Source of the DNA: Candidatus Sericytochromatia bacterium
GTDB taxonomy: Bacteria; Cyanobacteriota; Sericytochromatia; UBA7694
Assembly: GCA_018780035.1 (NCBI GenBank)
Contig: JADMKE010000001.1
Location: forward strand, 245,451 to 309,450
Length of the DNA: 64,000 nt
Reading direction: 5' to 3'
Shown: piece after piece, positions 1 through 8,615 of the stretch
Position numbering within the stretch: the stretch's first letter is position 1
How the letters are laid out: each line of letters starts with the position of its first letter
Translations under genes and position numbers: made by a program
The notes under the pieces: generated by a model
The model's database searches: none
The model's input: only the letters and a program-made list of their open reading frames with translations
Told to the model about the DNA's origin: nothing

Positions 1-212
1 GGGTAGTCGGTTTTTTCGCGGTCGTAGCGAATAATATCGGTCTGGCTCAATACGCCCACAGGGTGGTTTTCGCCATCGACAATGGCCACGGCACTGATGT
101 TCATTTCCGTCATCAGCACCACAGCTTCTTTGACTGTGGCAAATCCACGCAGGGTAATTGGGGCAGGGGTCATCAGGTCTTTTGCGGTTTTGGTTTTTAA
201 TTGAAACGTCAT
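1..212 (-). CDS. CBS-domain protein, C-terminus cut by window edge
   Basis: The reverse strand encodes a protein starting MTFQLKTKTAKDLMTP and running off the left edge after about 70 residues. The pattern 'DLMTPAPITL', an 'AVVLMTEMNISAVAIVDGE' core and 'PVGVLSQTDIIRY' is a classic CBS motif, which binds adenine nucleotides and usually regulates an attached or partner enzyme. A GAGG element lies about 9 nt before the ATG. Only one CBS unit is visible; a second normally follows. What is regulated cannot be told from here. Confidence 0.85.
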   Translation of the reverse strand, partial: MTFQLKTKTAKDLMTPAPITLRGFATVKEAVVLMTEMNISAVAIVDGENHPVGVLSQTDIIRYDREKTDY

Positions 213-344
213 GGTATTTACCTCGTTTGGCCCCTTAATTAAACAGGGGAAATCTTGTCTTCATCTCTATTCTGGCGATTTCTCAGGGCAAAAGCCATGA
301 TTCACAACAAGGGTAAATTTGACCAAGATCAATACCAAGATCAA

Positions 345-890
345 TCAAGTCTGGGAATCTGAGCTGTCGGCAGAAAATGGGGGGCGCGTTCCGGCCAAGC
401 GGCTGAGACCTTTTTCAAAGCCATAGAGCAGGCGTTTGAGGGCCTTGGGTTGGGACGTGACGGGGGCCACCAGACAGGTTTGCATCCCCAACCAGGCCCC
501 ACCCAAAATATCTGTGAGCAGACGATCTCCGATCACCACCACCTGTTCAGGGGACAATTGCATGGCGGCCAAGGCCTGTAAAAATCCCGGTGAAAAGGGT
601 TTGCGGGCCTGGGCCAATCCCTCCATTTCGAGGGTTTCTGCGACCCGGGCAATGTGCCGGGGATAGCGGTTATTTGAGACGATATAACAATGGAAACCCA
701 TCTGACGGGCCTGTTTGAGCCAGGCCTGCACAGGAGGGGCCACCAAAGCACTGTTTTTGAGGGTTAGGGTATCGTCTACATCGAGAATCATGCCGCGCAG
801 ACCCGCTGCCCACCAGCCTTCCAGATCGATCACTTCGACCCGGTCAAAGGTATAAGTGGGTGCCAATAGATGTTTGAGCGCAGGGGGCAT
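345..890 (-). CDS. YqeG-family HAD-type phosphatase
   Basis: This 181-residue soluble protein has the HAD superfamily motifs in order. Motif I is DVDDT (nucleophile D37, acid/base D39). Motif II is in 'IVSNN' near residue 73. The Lys is in 'RKPFSPG' near residue 97, and motif III is 'VVIGDRLLTD' near residue 120. Length and the N-terminal 'LKHLLAPTYTFDRVEVID' fit the YqeG/HAD-IIIA family of predicted phosphatases. The substrate is unknown. The start codon overlaps the stop of the upstream membrane-protein gene by one base (ATGA type), so the two are translationally coupled. Confidence 0.9.
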   Translation of the reverse strand: MPPALKHLLAPTYTFDRVEVIDLEGWWAAGLRGMILDVDDTLTLKNSALVAPPVQAWLKQARQMGFHCYIVSNNRYPRHIARVAETLEMEGLAQARKPFSPGFLQALAAMQLSPEQVVVIGDRLLTDILGGAWLGMQTCLVAPVTSQPKALKRLLYGFEKGLSRLAGTRPPFSADSSDSQT

Positions 891-1366
891 TATTCATTCC
901 TTTCTCGGCGTGAGGGTTTGCGAAAGGCGCTTTGACGCGCCGATTTGACCTGTTTGTGGTGGCGTATCAGCGCCTCGGGAGAGCTGTCGGGCCGCTGTGA
1001 AAACATCAGATAATACAATTGGCTCAAGCCGGGAATCACCGTGTAATTTCCTTTTGAGGCATTCCAGGCACAATAAGCCATAAAGGTTGCTGTCACCAAG
1101 AGTGAGAGGGCGATCAAACTGCCTGTAAGCAAGGTCAACAGAAAATTGTAGCCCGAAAAGGAGGCAATTAAAGTCGTGAGGCCGCCCGTTAAAATCAAGA
1201 TCAAGAGATTGGCCAGATTGAGCAAAGCGGCATGAATCAGGTGGTAACGCGTAAAATAATTGACGCGCCAACGTTTGAAGAGCAACAGCACAGCCCAAAA
1301 CGGCGGCAAATAGCCTGATGCTGCGACCGTCAGTTCTTCATGGGAGAGAAACTCATCTTTGCTCAT
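890..1366 (-). CDS. small integral membrane protein, DUF4870-like
   Basis: The 158-residue product has a short cytoplasmic-looking N-terminus and hydrophobic segments around residues 17-29, 44-72 and 75-105. A basic tail rich in R, K and S follows. The arrangement resembles DUF4870-type small membrane proteins, but the match is weak and function is unknown. It is coupled to the downstream HAD phosphatase by a one-base overlap and follows the rhodanese lipoprotein gene after 9 nt, so the three probably form one leftward operon. Confidence 0.75.
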   Translation of the reverse strand: MSKDEFLSHEELTVAASGYLPPFWAVLLLFKRWRVNYFTRYHLIHAALLNLANLLILILTGGLTTLIASFSGYNFLLTLLTGSLIALSLLVTATFMAYCAWNASKGNYTVIPGLSQLYYLMFSQRPDSSPEALIRHHKQVKSARQSAFRKPSRRERNE

Positions 1367-1375
1367 GGTGTACTC

Positions 1376-1813
1376 TTATTGTTCCACAGGCTGTCCAGCA
1401 TCGGCCCAGCTGCGATAGCCACCCGCCAGTTCGTAGACCTTTTCAAACCCAGCCTCTTGCATCATCGCCAGGGTTTTGGCACTGCGTACCCCCGATTGGC
1501 AATAGATCAAATAGGGGCTTTTTTTATCCAGGGCCCGCAGCCGAGATTGAAAGTCGGAGGCGTAAAAATCGAGCATCTGCGCCTGTTTGAGATGTCCGCC
1601 CTGAAATTCTGAAGGGGTGCGCAGATCGAGAATTACCAGACCGGGTGTTTTCAAAACCGGGTCGCTTTGGGCCACTGTGAGGGTTTGAAAAACGCCTTGG
1701 GCCTGACTTGTGACTTTCTCGGGCGTTTCGGCCTGTTTTTGCTGAGGCGCACAAGCCAGCAGAATGAGCCCCCCAACCATCAGCAACGACAGAAACAAAC
1801 GCGATCTTTTCAT
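1376..1813 (-). CDS. rhodanese-like lipoprotein
   Basis: The N-terminus is a lipoprotein signal peptide with lipobox LLAC (Cys21), so the mature protein is predicted to be membrane-anchored outside the cytoplasm. Residues 40-145 form one rhodanese domain: 'LVILDLRTPSEFQGGHL', then the active-site loop C105-QSGVRS, then the C-terminal 'VYELAGGYRSWADAG'. The catalytic Cys is present, so sulfurtransferase or redox activity on an exported substrate is possible. First gene of a likely three-gene leftward operon. Confidence 0.88.
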   Translation of the reverse strand: MKRSRLFLSLLMVGGLILLACAPQQKQAETPEKVTSQAQGVFQTLTVAQSDPVLKTPGLVILDLRTPSEFQGGHLKQAQMLDFYASDFQSRLRALDKKSPYLIYCQSGVRSAKTLAMMQEAGFEKVYELAGGYRSWADAGQPVEQ

Positions 1814-1955
1814 GCTATTTTCCTCGGTGTTTTCCTCACAAAGTCTTCATTTCCAGTGTAACCGATCAGAATCAGAAAAAGACATGGCTATTTTTTGGCC
1901 TTTTTAGGGTACGATAAGAAATGTAAGCTGACAAAAGTGTGAGAGGGAGACCCCC

Positions 1956-2357
1956 ATGAGCCACCCTTGCAAAAAGGTATTGCTGATTGACGACAGCCCT
2001 GAATTTCAAGACTATATGCAGGATCTTTTTTCTGAGTCGAGCTGCGATTTTATGGGTGCCCAGGAGTCCAAATTGGGCTTTTTGATGGCCCAGAATTACC
2101 AGGCCGACCTCATTTTACTGGATGTCTTCATGCCTGCCCCCAACGGTCTGCAACTTTTGGAATCCCTTAAAAAGAACCCCTTGACCCAAAACACCCCTGT
2201 GATCATGCTCTCGGGCTGCAGCGAAGCACATGCGGTCAAACAGAGCTTGGCCCAGGGCGCAGCTGGGTACATTCTCAAACCCTTTGAATTGCCATTTTTG
2301 ATCTCAGAATTGGAAAAACATTTGGGCGTCTCCATTTTTCCACAAGTCGGCCATTAA
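1956..2357 (+). CDS. stand-alone CheY-like response regulator
   Basis: The protein is a single receiver domain of 133 residues with no output domain. The acidic pocket (D12, D13), phosphoacceptor D56 in 'LILLDVFMP', switch Ser86 and conserved Lys108 in 'YILKPFE' are all present, so it should be phosphorylatable. It probably signals through protein contacts like CheY or Spo0F. No histidine kinase is adjacent. A GAGAGGGAG site lies before the ATG. Confidence 0.92.
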   Translation: MSHPCKKVLLIDDSPEFQDYMQDLFSESSCDFMGAQESKLGFLMAQNYQADLILLDVFMPAPNGLQLLESLKKNPLTQNTPVIMLSGCSEAHAVKQSLAQGAAGYILKPFELPFLISELEKHLGVSIFPQVGH

Positions 2358-2389
2358 AGTCGCACCACAGCAGAACCAGGTTGGCTTGG

Positions 2390-2977
2390 TTAGCGAACAG
2401 CTTTAAGGCTCTCGGTAAAATTCCAGGTCTGCACATTTTTCTGGGTATTTTGGGTCGATACCGCGTGACCGACCCCTTTAAAGGGTGCGGCAACCAGACC
2501 CGCTACTCCCCCCAAGAAACCGCCGACAACTACGCCAACGGCCATGCCCGCCCGAGGCGCAAAAGGCACCCGGCTGCCATAGGCCATGCCATACATCGCT
2601 CCCACCTCAGTGCCTCCGCCGATTGTGCGGCCAGCCACATCAAGGCCTTGGCCCCAAGCGGCACCTGCGGTGTGTTTGGTCTCTGCTTCGACCAGAAAAC
2701 CATCTTTGTTTTCGTCCATATTTTGCAGGGGTTTGAGGTCGGCATTGTAATAGGGGCCCATTTTAAAATCGGGGTCGGCTTTGCCCATGCGGGTTGCGTA
2801 TTCTTGGATGTCGATCTTTTCGCCTGAAATAATATGGGTCTGGTGGGTCTCTTTGTCTTCAACGACAATATCCACTTTGCCGTTGTTTTCCAGGGCTTTG
2901 AGCTGCTCGGGGCTGAGTTTTCCCTCAACCGTTTTAACCTGAAAAGACTGGGCTCCCTGAAGTTGTGAGACGTTCAT
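2390..2977 (-). CDS. EF-hand-like, glycine-zipper protein of unknown function
   Basis: The 195-residue protein has no signal peptide. It contains one EF-hand-like loop, DENKDGFLVEAE (residues 88-99). A long Gly/Ala-rich segment follows from about residue 105 to 170 ('GVVVGGFLGGVAGLVAAPF'), typical of glycine zippers that pack or insert in membranes. The N-terminal 'LSPEQLKALENNGKVDIVVED' may be a small alpha/beta module. It shares this architecture with the protein at 20480-21736. Convergent with the response-regulator gene. Confidence 0.7.
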   Translation of the reverse strand: MNVSQLQGAQSFQVKTVEGKLSPEQLKALENNGKVDIVVEDKETHQTHIISGEKIDIQEYATRMGKADPDFKMGPYYNADLKPLQNMDENKDGFLVEAETKHTAGAAWGQGLDVAGRTIGGGTEVGAMYGMAYGSRVPFAPRAGMAVGVVVGGFLGGVAGLVAAPFKGVGHAVSTQNTQKNVQTWNFTESLKAVR

Positions 2978-3075
2978 ACCATACCTACCTGTAACATGTG
3001 CTTGCGCTTATTATACCCAAAATAGTACAAATTAACGGTTAATTTTTGTTTCTTTTCCGTGTTATGATCGGAAAT

Positions 3076-4074
3076 ATGTTGCAATCACCCCCGATCGATA
3101 CGGCGTTTCAGACTTGGCTGCTGCAATTGTTGCCCACCCAGGCCGAATTGGCCTTGCTCAGCCCAGATCCCACTCCGCTCCAGTGCTTACTCAAAGATCA
3201 ACGCCCGAATCTGCTCCTGCGTGAGCCGGGCCCTGGTTTGGACTGGCTTTTGGTCGAAGCCCATTTGGAATTTCAGCCAGACCCCGAAGTCAGTCTCAAT
3301 ACCTGGAAAAACTGGCTTCAGCCCACTGGACGCTTGGTGCTGAGTGTGCCCAATCTGCGCTATTTACCGCGCTTGCTGACGCTTTTACAGGGGCGCTGGC
3401 CCTTTGGCTGGGATCAACCCGTGCTGCAGGCCCTGACCAGTGAGTGGCTTTTGCAATTGCTCAACGAAAGGGGATGGGAGGTGCTTGAACTGGCCTCGCA
3501 AAACCATGAACTGCCACAGCAATCTGCGCTACGGGCCGCGCTGGAAAGCACGGGCTGGGATTTAAGCGGTTTTGACGCAGACAGCCAGGTTTCACAATGG
3601 TACCTGCTGGCCACACCCCGCAGCCATTGGCAGGCCGCCCCTTTGCCCCTGGAGGGCCTGCGTGCGCATAATTTGCTTCTGGCCTTAAATGGCCAAGATC
3701 AGCACTGGCAAGCCTTGGAAGCTTATCTACACCAGTTTCAGCCCCAGACTCCCGTTTCTTGTGTGCTTTTTCCACTGGAGCCCGCTTTTGACCCCGAGGT
3801 CTGGCAGGAACGGCTTTTGGATTGGCTGGTGGCCAAAGGTTTTGATCCCGAAACCATTCCCGATCTGATTCTGCCCGAAGCGCCTTTAACCGCAGCTGAA
3901 ATCCCCCGATTATTGGCAACTGTCGACACCCTGATTGGCGAAAACGCACCCGCAGCTTGGCTGGAATGGGCCCGTCGCCTCAACAAAAACCTACTTTGGC
4001 TTGGCCCAGGACCTTTGCCAAGAGGCTTTGAGGCCGCCCATTGTTTGCGAGATTGGTCTGCGCTTCAGCTTTAG
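3076..4074 (+). CDS. degenerate methyltransferase-like protein with GT-like tail
   Basis: Residues about 40-130 match the second half of a class I SAM methyltransferase ('PDPEVSLNTWKNWLQPTGR' then 'LVLSVPNLRYLPRLL'). The usual glycine-rich motif I before it is not recognisable, so SAM binding is doubtful. The C-terminal 130 residues look like the end of a GT-B glycosyltransferase ('VDTLIGENAPAAWLEWA'). The same style occurs in the N-termini of the two sulfotransferase genes at 8.6-12.2 kb, so a role in surface glycan modification is inferred. I chose ATG 3076, 7 nt after a TATGAT box. An upstream ATG at 3064 and a TTG at 3046 are alternatives. Confidence 0.6.
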   Translation: MLQSPPIDTAFQTWLLQLLPTQAELALLSPDPTPLQCLLKDQRPNLLLREPGPGLDWLLVEAHLEFQPDPEVSLNTWKNWLQPTGRLVLSVPNLRYLPRLLTLLQGRWPFGWDQPVLQALTSEWLLQLLNERGWEVLELASQNHELPQQSALRAALESTGWDLSGFDADSQVSQWYLLATPRSHWQAAPLPLEGLRAHNLLLALNGQDQHWQALEAYLHQFQPQTPVSCVLFPLEPAFDPEVWQERLLDWLVAKGFDPETIPDLILPEAPLTAAEIPRLLATVDTLIGENAPAAWLEWARRLNKNLLWLGPGPLPRGFEAAHCLRDWSALQL

Positions 4075-4102
4075 ATTCAGTGTGGTCAATTCAGTGTGGT
4101 CA
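4075..4102 (+). repeat. 14-bp perfect tandem duplication
   Basis: ATTCAGTGTGGTCA occurs twice head to tail immediately after the stop codon of the upstream gene. It looks like a slippage duplication. No function is evident. Confidence 0.8.
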
Positions 4103-4240
4103 ATGCGAAAATTGCCACACATCTTGCAAAACGACTCTTCCAGCGCAAAAATCCCGCCCAATGCGACAGGCTCACATTCAAGGAAAAAAGAGTGGGTTAA
4201 AATTATGAAAATGCTTCCATACAGAGGTCAAAAAACAGAG

Positions 4241-5908
4241 ATGGCAGAAAATTTAAATGACTGGATTCAACGGTTACACGAAGGATCCGCAGGTGAACGC
4301 AAACAGGCCTTGACGGCCTTGGCAGAATTTGGCCCAAAGGCCATCGCGGCCGTGACTCTCAGCTTAAATGATCCCCACTCGGATATCCGGGCTCAGGCGA
4401 TTCTCTTTTTATCCGCGCAGAACGCACTATCCGCCATTCCTTCTGTCTTAAAAACCCTCTTTGATAGCCATGAAAACGTCGCGATTCAAAGTGCTGAAGC
4501 ACTTGGAAAATGGGGCGATCCGCAGGCTGTTGAGTCTCTCTGCTTGGCTTATTCCGAAGCGGGCCCCCTGCTGCGACAAAGCATTCTGAGCGCTTTGGGG
4601 CGTTTAAAAGATCCTCGCTCTCTGCCTCTCTTGGCTCAAGCTCTTCAATCGGAAGAGCCACTCTTGCGGCAACTCGCGCTGGAGGCCCTGCGTCAGATTG
4701 AGGCTTTGTCTGCAGAAAAAATCCAGGTCCAGGTGCTCGACATGCTGCAGGATCCTGTCGTTCAGGTTCGGATCGCAGCGACAGAGACGCTGGGGCAATG
4801 GGGTTCCCCCGACAGTCTCCCTATCTTGAGCCTGAGCTTGCGGGACAGCGATCCCAAAGTCTGTGCCAGTGCAGCCAAGGCTCTGGTTAAAATCGGCATT
4901 CCAGCCGTTCCCTTTTTAATTGAAGCCTTAAAATCTGCCAACGAAACCGAGCGGGTCATTCCGAGCAAGGCATTAACCCAAATTGGCGAACCGGCCCTCA
5001 GTGCCTTGCAAGTACTCTTTGAAAGCCCCTCTGCCGAAATGCGCAAATGGGCCCTTGAATGCATCAAGGAGATGTCCTTGACCCAAATAACCCCGTTTCT
5101 GATAGCCGCCCTCAGAGATGAAACGTCTGAAATTCGCGCTTTAGCGGCAGAAGGTCTGGGTCAAGAACATTGCTCAGAGGCTCTGCTCCCCCTCACCAAC
5201 GCCCTCCAGGATCCTGAGCCAAAGGTGCGCAGCAATGCCGCTGAAGCGCTGGGAAAATTCAAAGATTTGCAAACCCTGTCGGCTCTCTTACAAGCTATTC
5301 AAGACCCAGATCCCCAGGTTCGCCAGCAGGCCACAAATGGCCTGGGTAAGCTCAAAGACGCGCAAACCCTGCCTGCTCTCTTGCAAGCCATGCAGGATGT
5401 CGACCCTCAGGTGCGTCATCAGGCCGCAAACGCACTGGGAATGTTGGGTCAGGTCGCCATATCTGCCTTGCTTGAATTGCTTACCGTTCCTTCTGATGCC
5501 CCACAAAAATGCGTGATAGAAGCCCTCGGAGAGATGAAAGCCAAAGCCGCCATTCCAGATCTGATCACAGCTTTGAACAGTGAGATGCCGGAACTGGCTC
5601 AAACAGCAGCCTGGGCTTTGGGACAAATGGAAGAGCCAAAAGTGATCCCTGCATTGCTCAATGCTCTGCAAAGTGCCAATCCTGAATTGCGCCAAGCAGC
5701 CGCTAAAGCACTGGGTAAATTGGAAGATGTGCAGGCAGTTCCGGCTTTAATTGAATTATTAAAAGATCCCGATCAACGGGTCAAATATACGGCCACCAGT
5801 GCGTTGGGGAAAATGAATCACCCACTGGCAACCTTGGCCCTCAAAGTGATTGCCAACAAAACCGAAGATGATTACCTGCAAGCAGCCGCACGTGAAGCGC
5901 TGCACTAA
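4241..5908 (+). CDS. HEAT-repeat (PBS-lyase-type) scaffold protein
   Basis: The product is built almost entirely of about 30-residue HEAT/PBS-lyase repeats. The recurring pattern is 'ALGKxxDxxxxPxLLxALQDxDPxVRxxAxxAL', repeated from the start to the C-terminus. Such proteins are elongated scaffolds; related cyanobacterial proteins are phycobilin lyases, but nothing here supports that role. No signal peptide, so probably cytoplasmic. I place the start at ATG 4241 (MAENLNDWIQRL) because the repeats begin right there. ATGs at 4205 and 4211 are possible, and the frame is open back into the previous gene without coding character. Confidence 0.82.
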   Translation: MAENLNDWIQRLHEGSAGERKQALTALAEFGPKAIAAVTLSLNDPHSDIRAQAILFLSAQNALSAIPSVLKTLFDSHENVAIQSAEALGKWGDPQAVESLCLAYSEAGPLLRQSILSALGRLKDPRSLPLLAQALQSEEPLLRQLALEALRQIEALSAEKIQVQVLDMLQDPVVQVRIAATETLGQWGSPDSLPILSLSLRDSDPKVCASAAKALVKIGIPAVPFLIEALKSANETERVIPSKALTQIGEPALSALQVLFESPSAEMRKWALECIKEMSLTQITPFLIAALRDETSEIRALAAEGLGQEHCSEALLPLTNALQDPEPKVRSNAAEALGKFKDLQTLSALLQAIQDPDPQVRQQATNGLGKLKDAQTLPALLQAMQDVDPQVRHQAANALGMLGQVAISALLELLTVPSDAPQKCVIEALGEMKAKAAIPDLITALNSEMPELAQTAAWALGQMEEPKVIPALLNALQSANPELRQAAAKALGKLEDVQAVPALIELLKDPDQRVKYTATSALGKMNHPLATLALKVIANKTEDDYLQAAAREALH

Positions 5909-5920
5909 AGAAAACTTGAG

Positions 5921-6406
5921 ATGCGAAAAATACACAGAGGCCAACACAAGCGATTGAGCCATTCATTTCTGCTGATGCTGCTTGGTTGGCCGGGGTTTCT
6001 TGGTCAGCAGGGCTACACCGAACAGTCAGCCCAGAGCGCACCTCTTTGCGCACCTCTTTGCGCTTCTCGCTGCCTTTCCAGCAAACAGGGCAAAGTTTTT
6101 ACTCTCAAGCCTTTGCACTTCCATTACGAAATCGATGGCCATTTCGACAAAGACGAACAGGGTTGGTGCGCCAGCCACATTTCGATTCAGATCTGGCCCA
6201 ATGGCGAAGTGCTGCTGCGGGATTGGTATGACGCCAATGGGCATATTTTGTCTGATCTGCACTACCGGGGCCATGTGATTGCCCAATACGGTCAAACACT
6301 CACGCTTCAGCTTGAAGGGCGGGGCTTTCAGGCCAATCTGGGTGTGGTGGACGGTCGGGGCGAACTCGACTTACAAACAGGGCGCTTGAAGACCGTTTCC
6401 GATTGA
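5921..6406 (+). CDS. secreted hypothetical protein
   Basis: The 161-residue protein has a basic N-terminus and a hydrophobic stretch ('HSFLLMLLGWPGFLG', residues 14-28) that looks like a signal peptide. A short duplicated 'APLC' motif and several cysteines follow, then a compact beta-rich domain (residues 60-160) with 'GWCASHISIQIWPNGEVLL' and 'YGQTLTLQLEGRG'. I do not recognise a family. It follows the HEAT gene by 12 nt and probably shares its transcript. Confidence 0.65.
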   Translation: MRKIHRGQHKRLSHSFLLMLLGWPGFLGQQGYTEQSAQSAPLCAPLCASRCLSSKQGKVFTLKPLHFHYEIDGHFDKDEQGWCASHISIQIWPNGEVLLRDWYDANGHILSDLHYRGHVIAQYGQTLTLQLEGRGFQANLGVVDGRGELDLQTGRLKTVSD

Positions 6407-6408
6407 AA

Positions 6409-6434
6409 AGGCCCAGACGCGAGTGTCTGGGCCT
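6409..6434 (-). terminator. intrinsic terminator of the leftward peptidase gene
   Basis: A perfect 10-bp stem AGGCCCAGAC/GTCTGGGCCT with a short loop lies between two convergent genes. Read leftward it is followed by a T run, so it ends the gene at 6451-7341. It may also act weakly on rightward transcripts. Confidence 0.8.
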
Positions 6435-6450
6435 GAGAGCTGTGGCGATT

Positions 6451-7341
6451 TTAATAGCGGTGCAGGCGTCCGACGGGGGGACGGGCATAATTGCGGGTCC
6501 AAACAGTCTCGAGATCGGGTGAGTCCATAAAGTCCTCAACGGTGACCATTTCCCAGCCATATTTGACGGCATGGGGCAAAACGCGGGGGGGGTGGGCCAA
6601 TTTGCGCAGAGCCGACCAAACCAATTCGGTGCAGTACAGGCGCTCATCGTTTTGCAGCAGAAACAAACTGTCGTATTGTTTGCCGACCTGGGCCACGGCG
6701 TAATTAAAAGCGGGGGTAAAGTTCACGCTGCTCTGACCTTTGGCGCGCAGAATCACAAAGGTATCGCGCTCGCTGCGGGAGATATAGGTGCTCAGACTCT
6801 CTTTGACAACCCCCCGAAAGCGGTCATGCATATCTGGCTGGGTTGCGAGAGAGTGAACAATTTCACCGCGACCCAAATACAAGGCACCGTGTACAAACGA
6901 TTTGTCGTTGCCACAGAGAATCACATCACCGGGCTGCAAACGGGGCAAGAGGGCCTGAATATCTTGGGGGGTCACGGCGGGTACATTGTCGCTGGGTGAG
7001 GGTTTGTTAAATTCGCTGATCACTTTTTGATCGGCATAGGGGTAAAGGCTGCGGCGGGCGGCGGCGTCTTGGCCGAGCAATTTAAAGGCCATCGGGCCTT
7101 TTTGTTCCAGCACCAAGTTGATATCCGGTGCGGGCTGGCCAGGTTGAATGCCATCGGCCAATTCATTTTTAAAAATTTCGCGCAGCAGGGGCAATAATTC
7201 TTGCAGGTTGGGTTGGGGGGGGGCGGCGGCGGCCCGCAGGGTGTTGACCGGCATGCGATTGGCGGCAGGCAGCAAAGCGGGGGCGCTGGAACAGGCTGTT
7301 AAACTCAACGCGGTCAGGGCCAAAGCCAGTAATTTTTTCAT
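6451..7341 (-). CDS. YiiX/NlpC-P60-like cysteine hydrolase lipoprotein
   Basis: The mature protein is predicted to be lipid-anchored: MKKLLALALTALSLTAC with lipobox Cys17. The C-terminal half carries the permuted papain/YiiX signature. His151 lies in 'SFVHGALYLGRGEIVHSL' after 'LQPGDVILCG', and Cys237 lies in 'RLYCTELVWSAL'. This fold includes amidases and lipid-cleaving cysteine hydrolases; the substrate is unknown. The start at 7341 is supported by GAGGA 7-8 nt upstream; an in-frame upstream start at 7362 would spoil the signal peptide. Confidence 0.83.
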   Translation of the reverse strand: MKKLLALALTALSLTACSSAPALLPAANRMPVNTLRAAAAPPQPNLQELLPLLREIFKNELADGIQPGQPAPDINLVLEQKGPMAFKLLGQDAAARRSLYPYADQKVISEFNKPSPSDNVPAVTPQDIQALLPRLQPGDVILCGNDKSFVHGALYLGRGEIVHSLATQPDMHDRFRGVVKESLSTYISRSERDTFVILRAKGQSSVNFTPAFNYAVAQVGKQYDSLFLLQNDERLYCTELVWSALRKLAHPPRVLPHAVKYGWEMVTVEDFMDSPDLETVWTRNYARPPVGRLHRY

Positions 7342-7511
7342 GGGAAAATCCTCTACGCACAATATTTATACTCTCTCTATCGCAGTGTTGCGCGTTGAAC
7401 TGGTGCAAAGAAATTAAAATTTGGATTAAATTCAGAGTAATTTTTAGCTATTTGGCGCTGGGAGCGGGATCTCGGTATCATGAACAAAACACCCACTCAG
7501 GAGTCTCACCC

Positions 7512-8615
7512 ATGCACGTCCCCTTTTCGTATCTCGACCGCCAATTTGCCGAAGTCGATAACTATTTGGCAGATATCCGCGAATTGGTTCTCAGCGGCGA
7601 TTTTACCCTGGGCAAAGACGTTCAAGCCTTTGAAACTGCTTTTGCTGAACTCTGTGGTATGCCTTATGCTGTGGGTGTGGGCAGTGGCACCGATGCCCTG
7701 GGGCTTTCGCTTAAGATGCTTGGCGTTGGGCCCGGTGATGAAGTGATCACCACCCCGATGACCTTTTTTGCCACTGTGGGGGCGATTGTCATGACAGGAG
7801 CGACCCCCGTTTTTGTCGACAGCGAAAGCGGTTTTGTGATCGACCCCGAAAAAATTGAAGCGGCAATTACCCCTCGAACCAAAGCGCTTTTGCCCGTTCA
7901 CTATACGGGCAATTTGGCAAATATGCCGCGGATTGCCGAGATTGCCCAAAAACATGGTCTCAAGGTGGTCGAAGACGCCTGTCAGTCGATTGCCGGCCAA
8001 ATCGATGGCTTGCCTGCAGGCACCTGGAGTGATGCCGCTGGGTACAGCCTGCATCCGCTCAAAAACCTCAATGTCTGGGGGGATGCGGGCGTGATCACCA
8101 CCCGTTCGGCAGAATTGGCCGAGACGTTGCGGCGTTACCGCAACCATGGCATGATCAACCGTGACCAAATTGCGATCTGGGGGGTCAATTCGCGCCTTGA
8201 TTCGCTGCAGGCGGTGGTGGGCCGTCGCCTGATTGGGGATACGGCTTGGATTACCGAAAAACGCATTTCCCACGCCCAATTTTACGATCAGGCCCTGGCC
8301 TCGCTGGCTCCGCAGGTACAAATCCCCCCGCGCCGGGCTGGGGTACGCCATGTTTTTCACCTCTATTTGTTGCGCGTCGAACGCCGCGATGAATTGCTGG
8401 CTTTTCTCAACCAGCGTGGCATAGAAGCCAAGGTTCACTACCCGATTCCGCTGCATCTTCAACCTGCGGCGGCAGCCTTGGGCTACAAAGCCGGGGATTT
8501 CCCGGTCTGTGAAGCTGATTGCAAACAGATCATCACCCTGCCGGCGCATCAACACCTGAGTCAGGCTGAGCTCGACTATACGGTAGAACAGATTCAGACT
8601 TTTTACGCATGCTAA
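7512..8615 (+). CDS. DegT/DnrJ/EryC1 sugar aminotransferase
   Basis: This 367-residue protein is a PLP-dependent nucleotide-sugar aminotransferase. 'GVGSGTDALGLSL' (residues 55-67) binds phosphate, 'VVEDACQS' (152-159) contacts the PLP ring, and the Schiff-base Lys184 lies in 'SLHPLKNLNVWGDAGV'. Members make amino sugars for surface polysaccharide. An AGGAG site precedes ATG 7512. The stop overlaps the start of the sulfotransferase gene by 7 nt, which fits a glycan-decoration operon. Which amino sugar is made cannot be read from the sequence. Confidence 0.93.
   Translation: MHVPFSYLDRQFAEVDNYLADIRELVLSGDFTLGKDVQAFETAFAELCGMPYAVGVGSGTDALGLSLKMLGVGPGDEVITTPMTFFATVGAIVMTGATPVFVDSESGFVIDPEKIEAAITPRTKALLPVHYTGNLANMPRIAEIAQKHGLKVVEDACQSIAGQIDGLPAGTWSDAAGYSLHPLKNLNVWGDAGVITTRSAELAETLRRYRNHGMINRDQIAIWGVNSRLDSLQAVVGRRLIGDTAWITEKRISHAQFYDQALASLAPQVQIPPRRAGVRHVFHLYLLRVERRDELLAFLNQRGIEAKVHYPIPLHLQPAAAALGYKAGDFPVCEADCKQIITLPAHQHLSQAELDYTVEQIQTFYAC

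Noticed and set aside
7506..8555. 349-codon reverse frame opposite the aminotransferase gene
   Set aside because: The forward frame has the complete DegT motif set including the PLP lysine; the reverse frame shows no domain.
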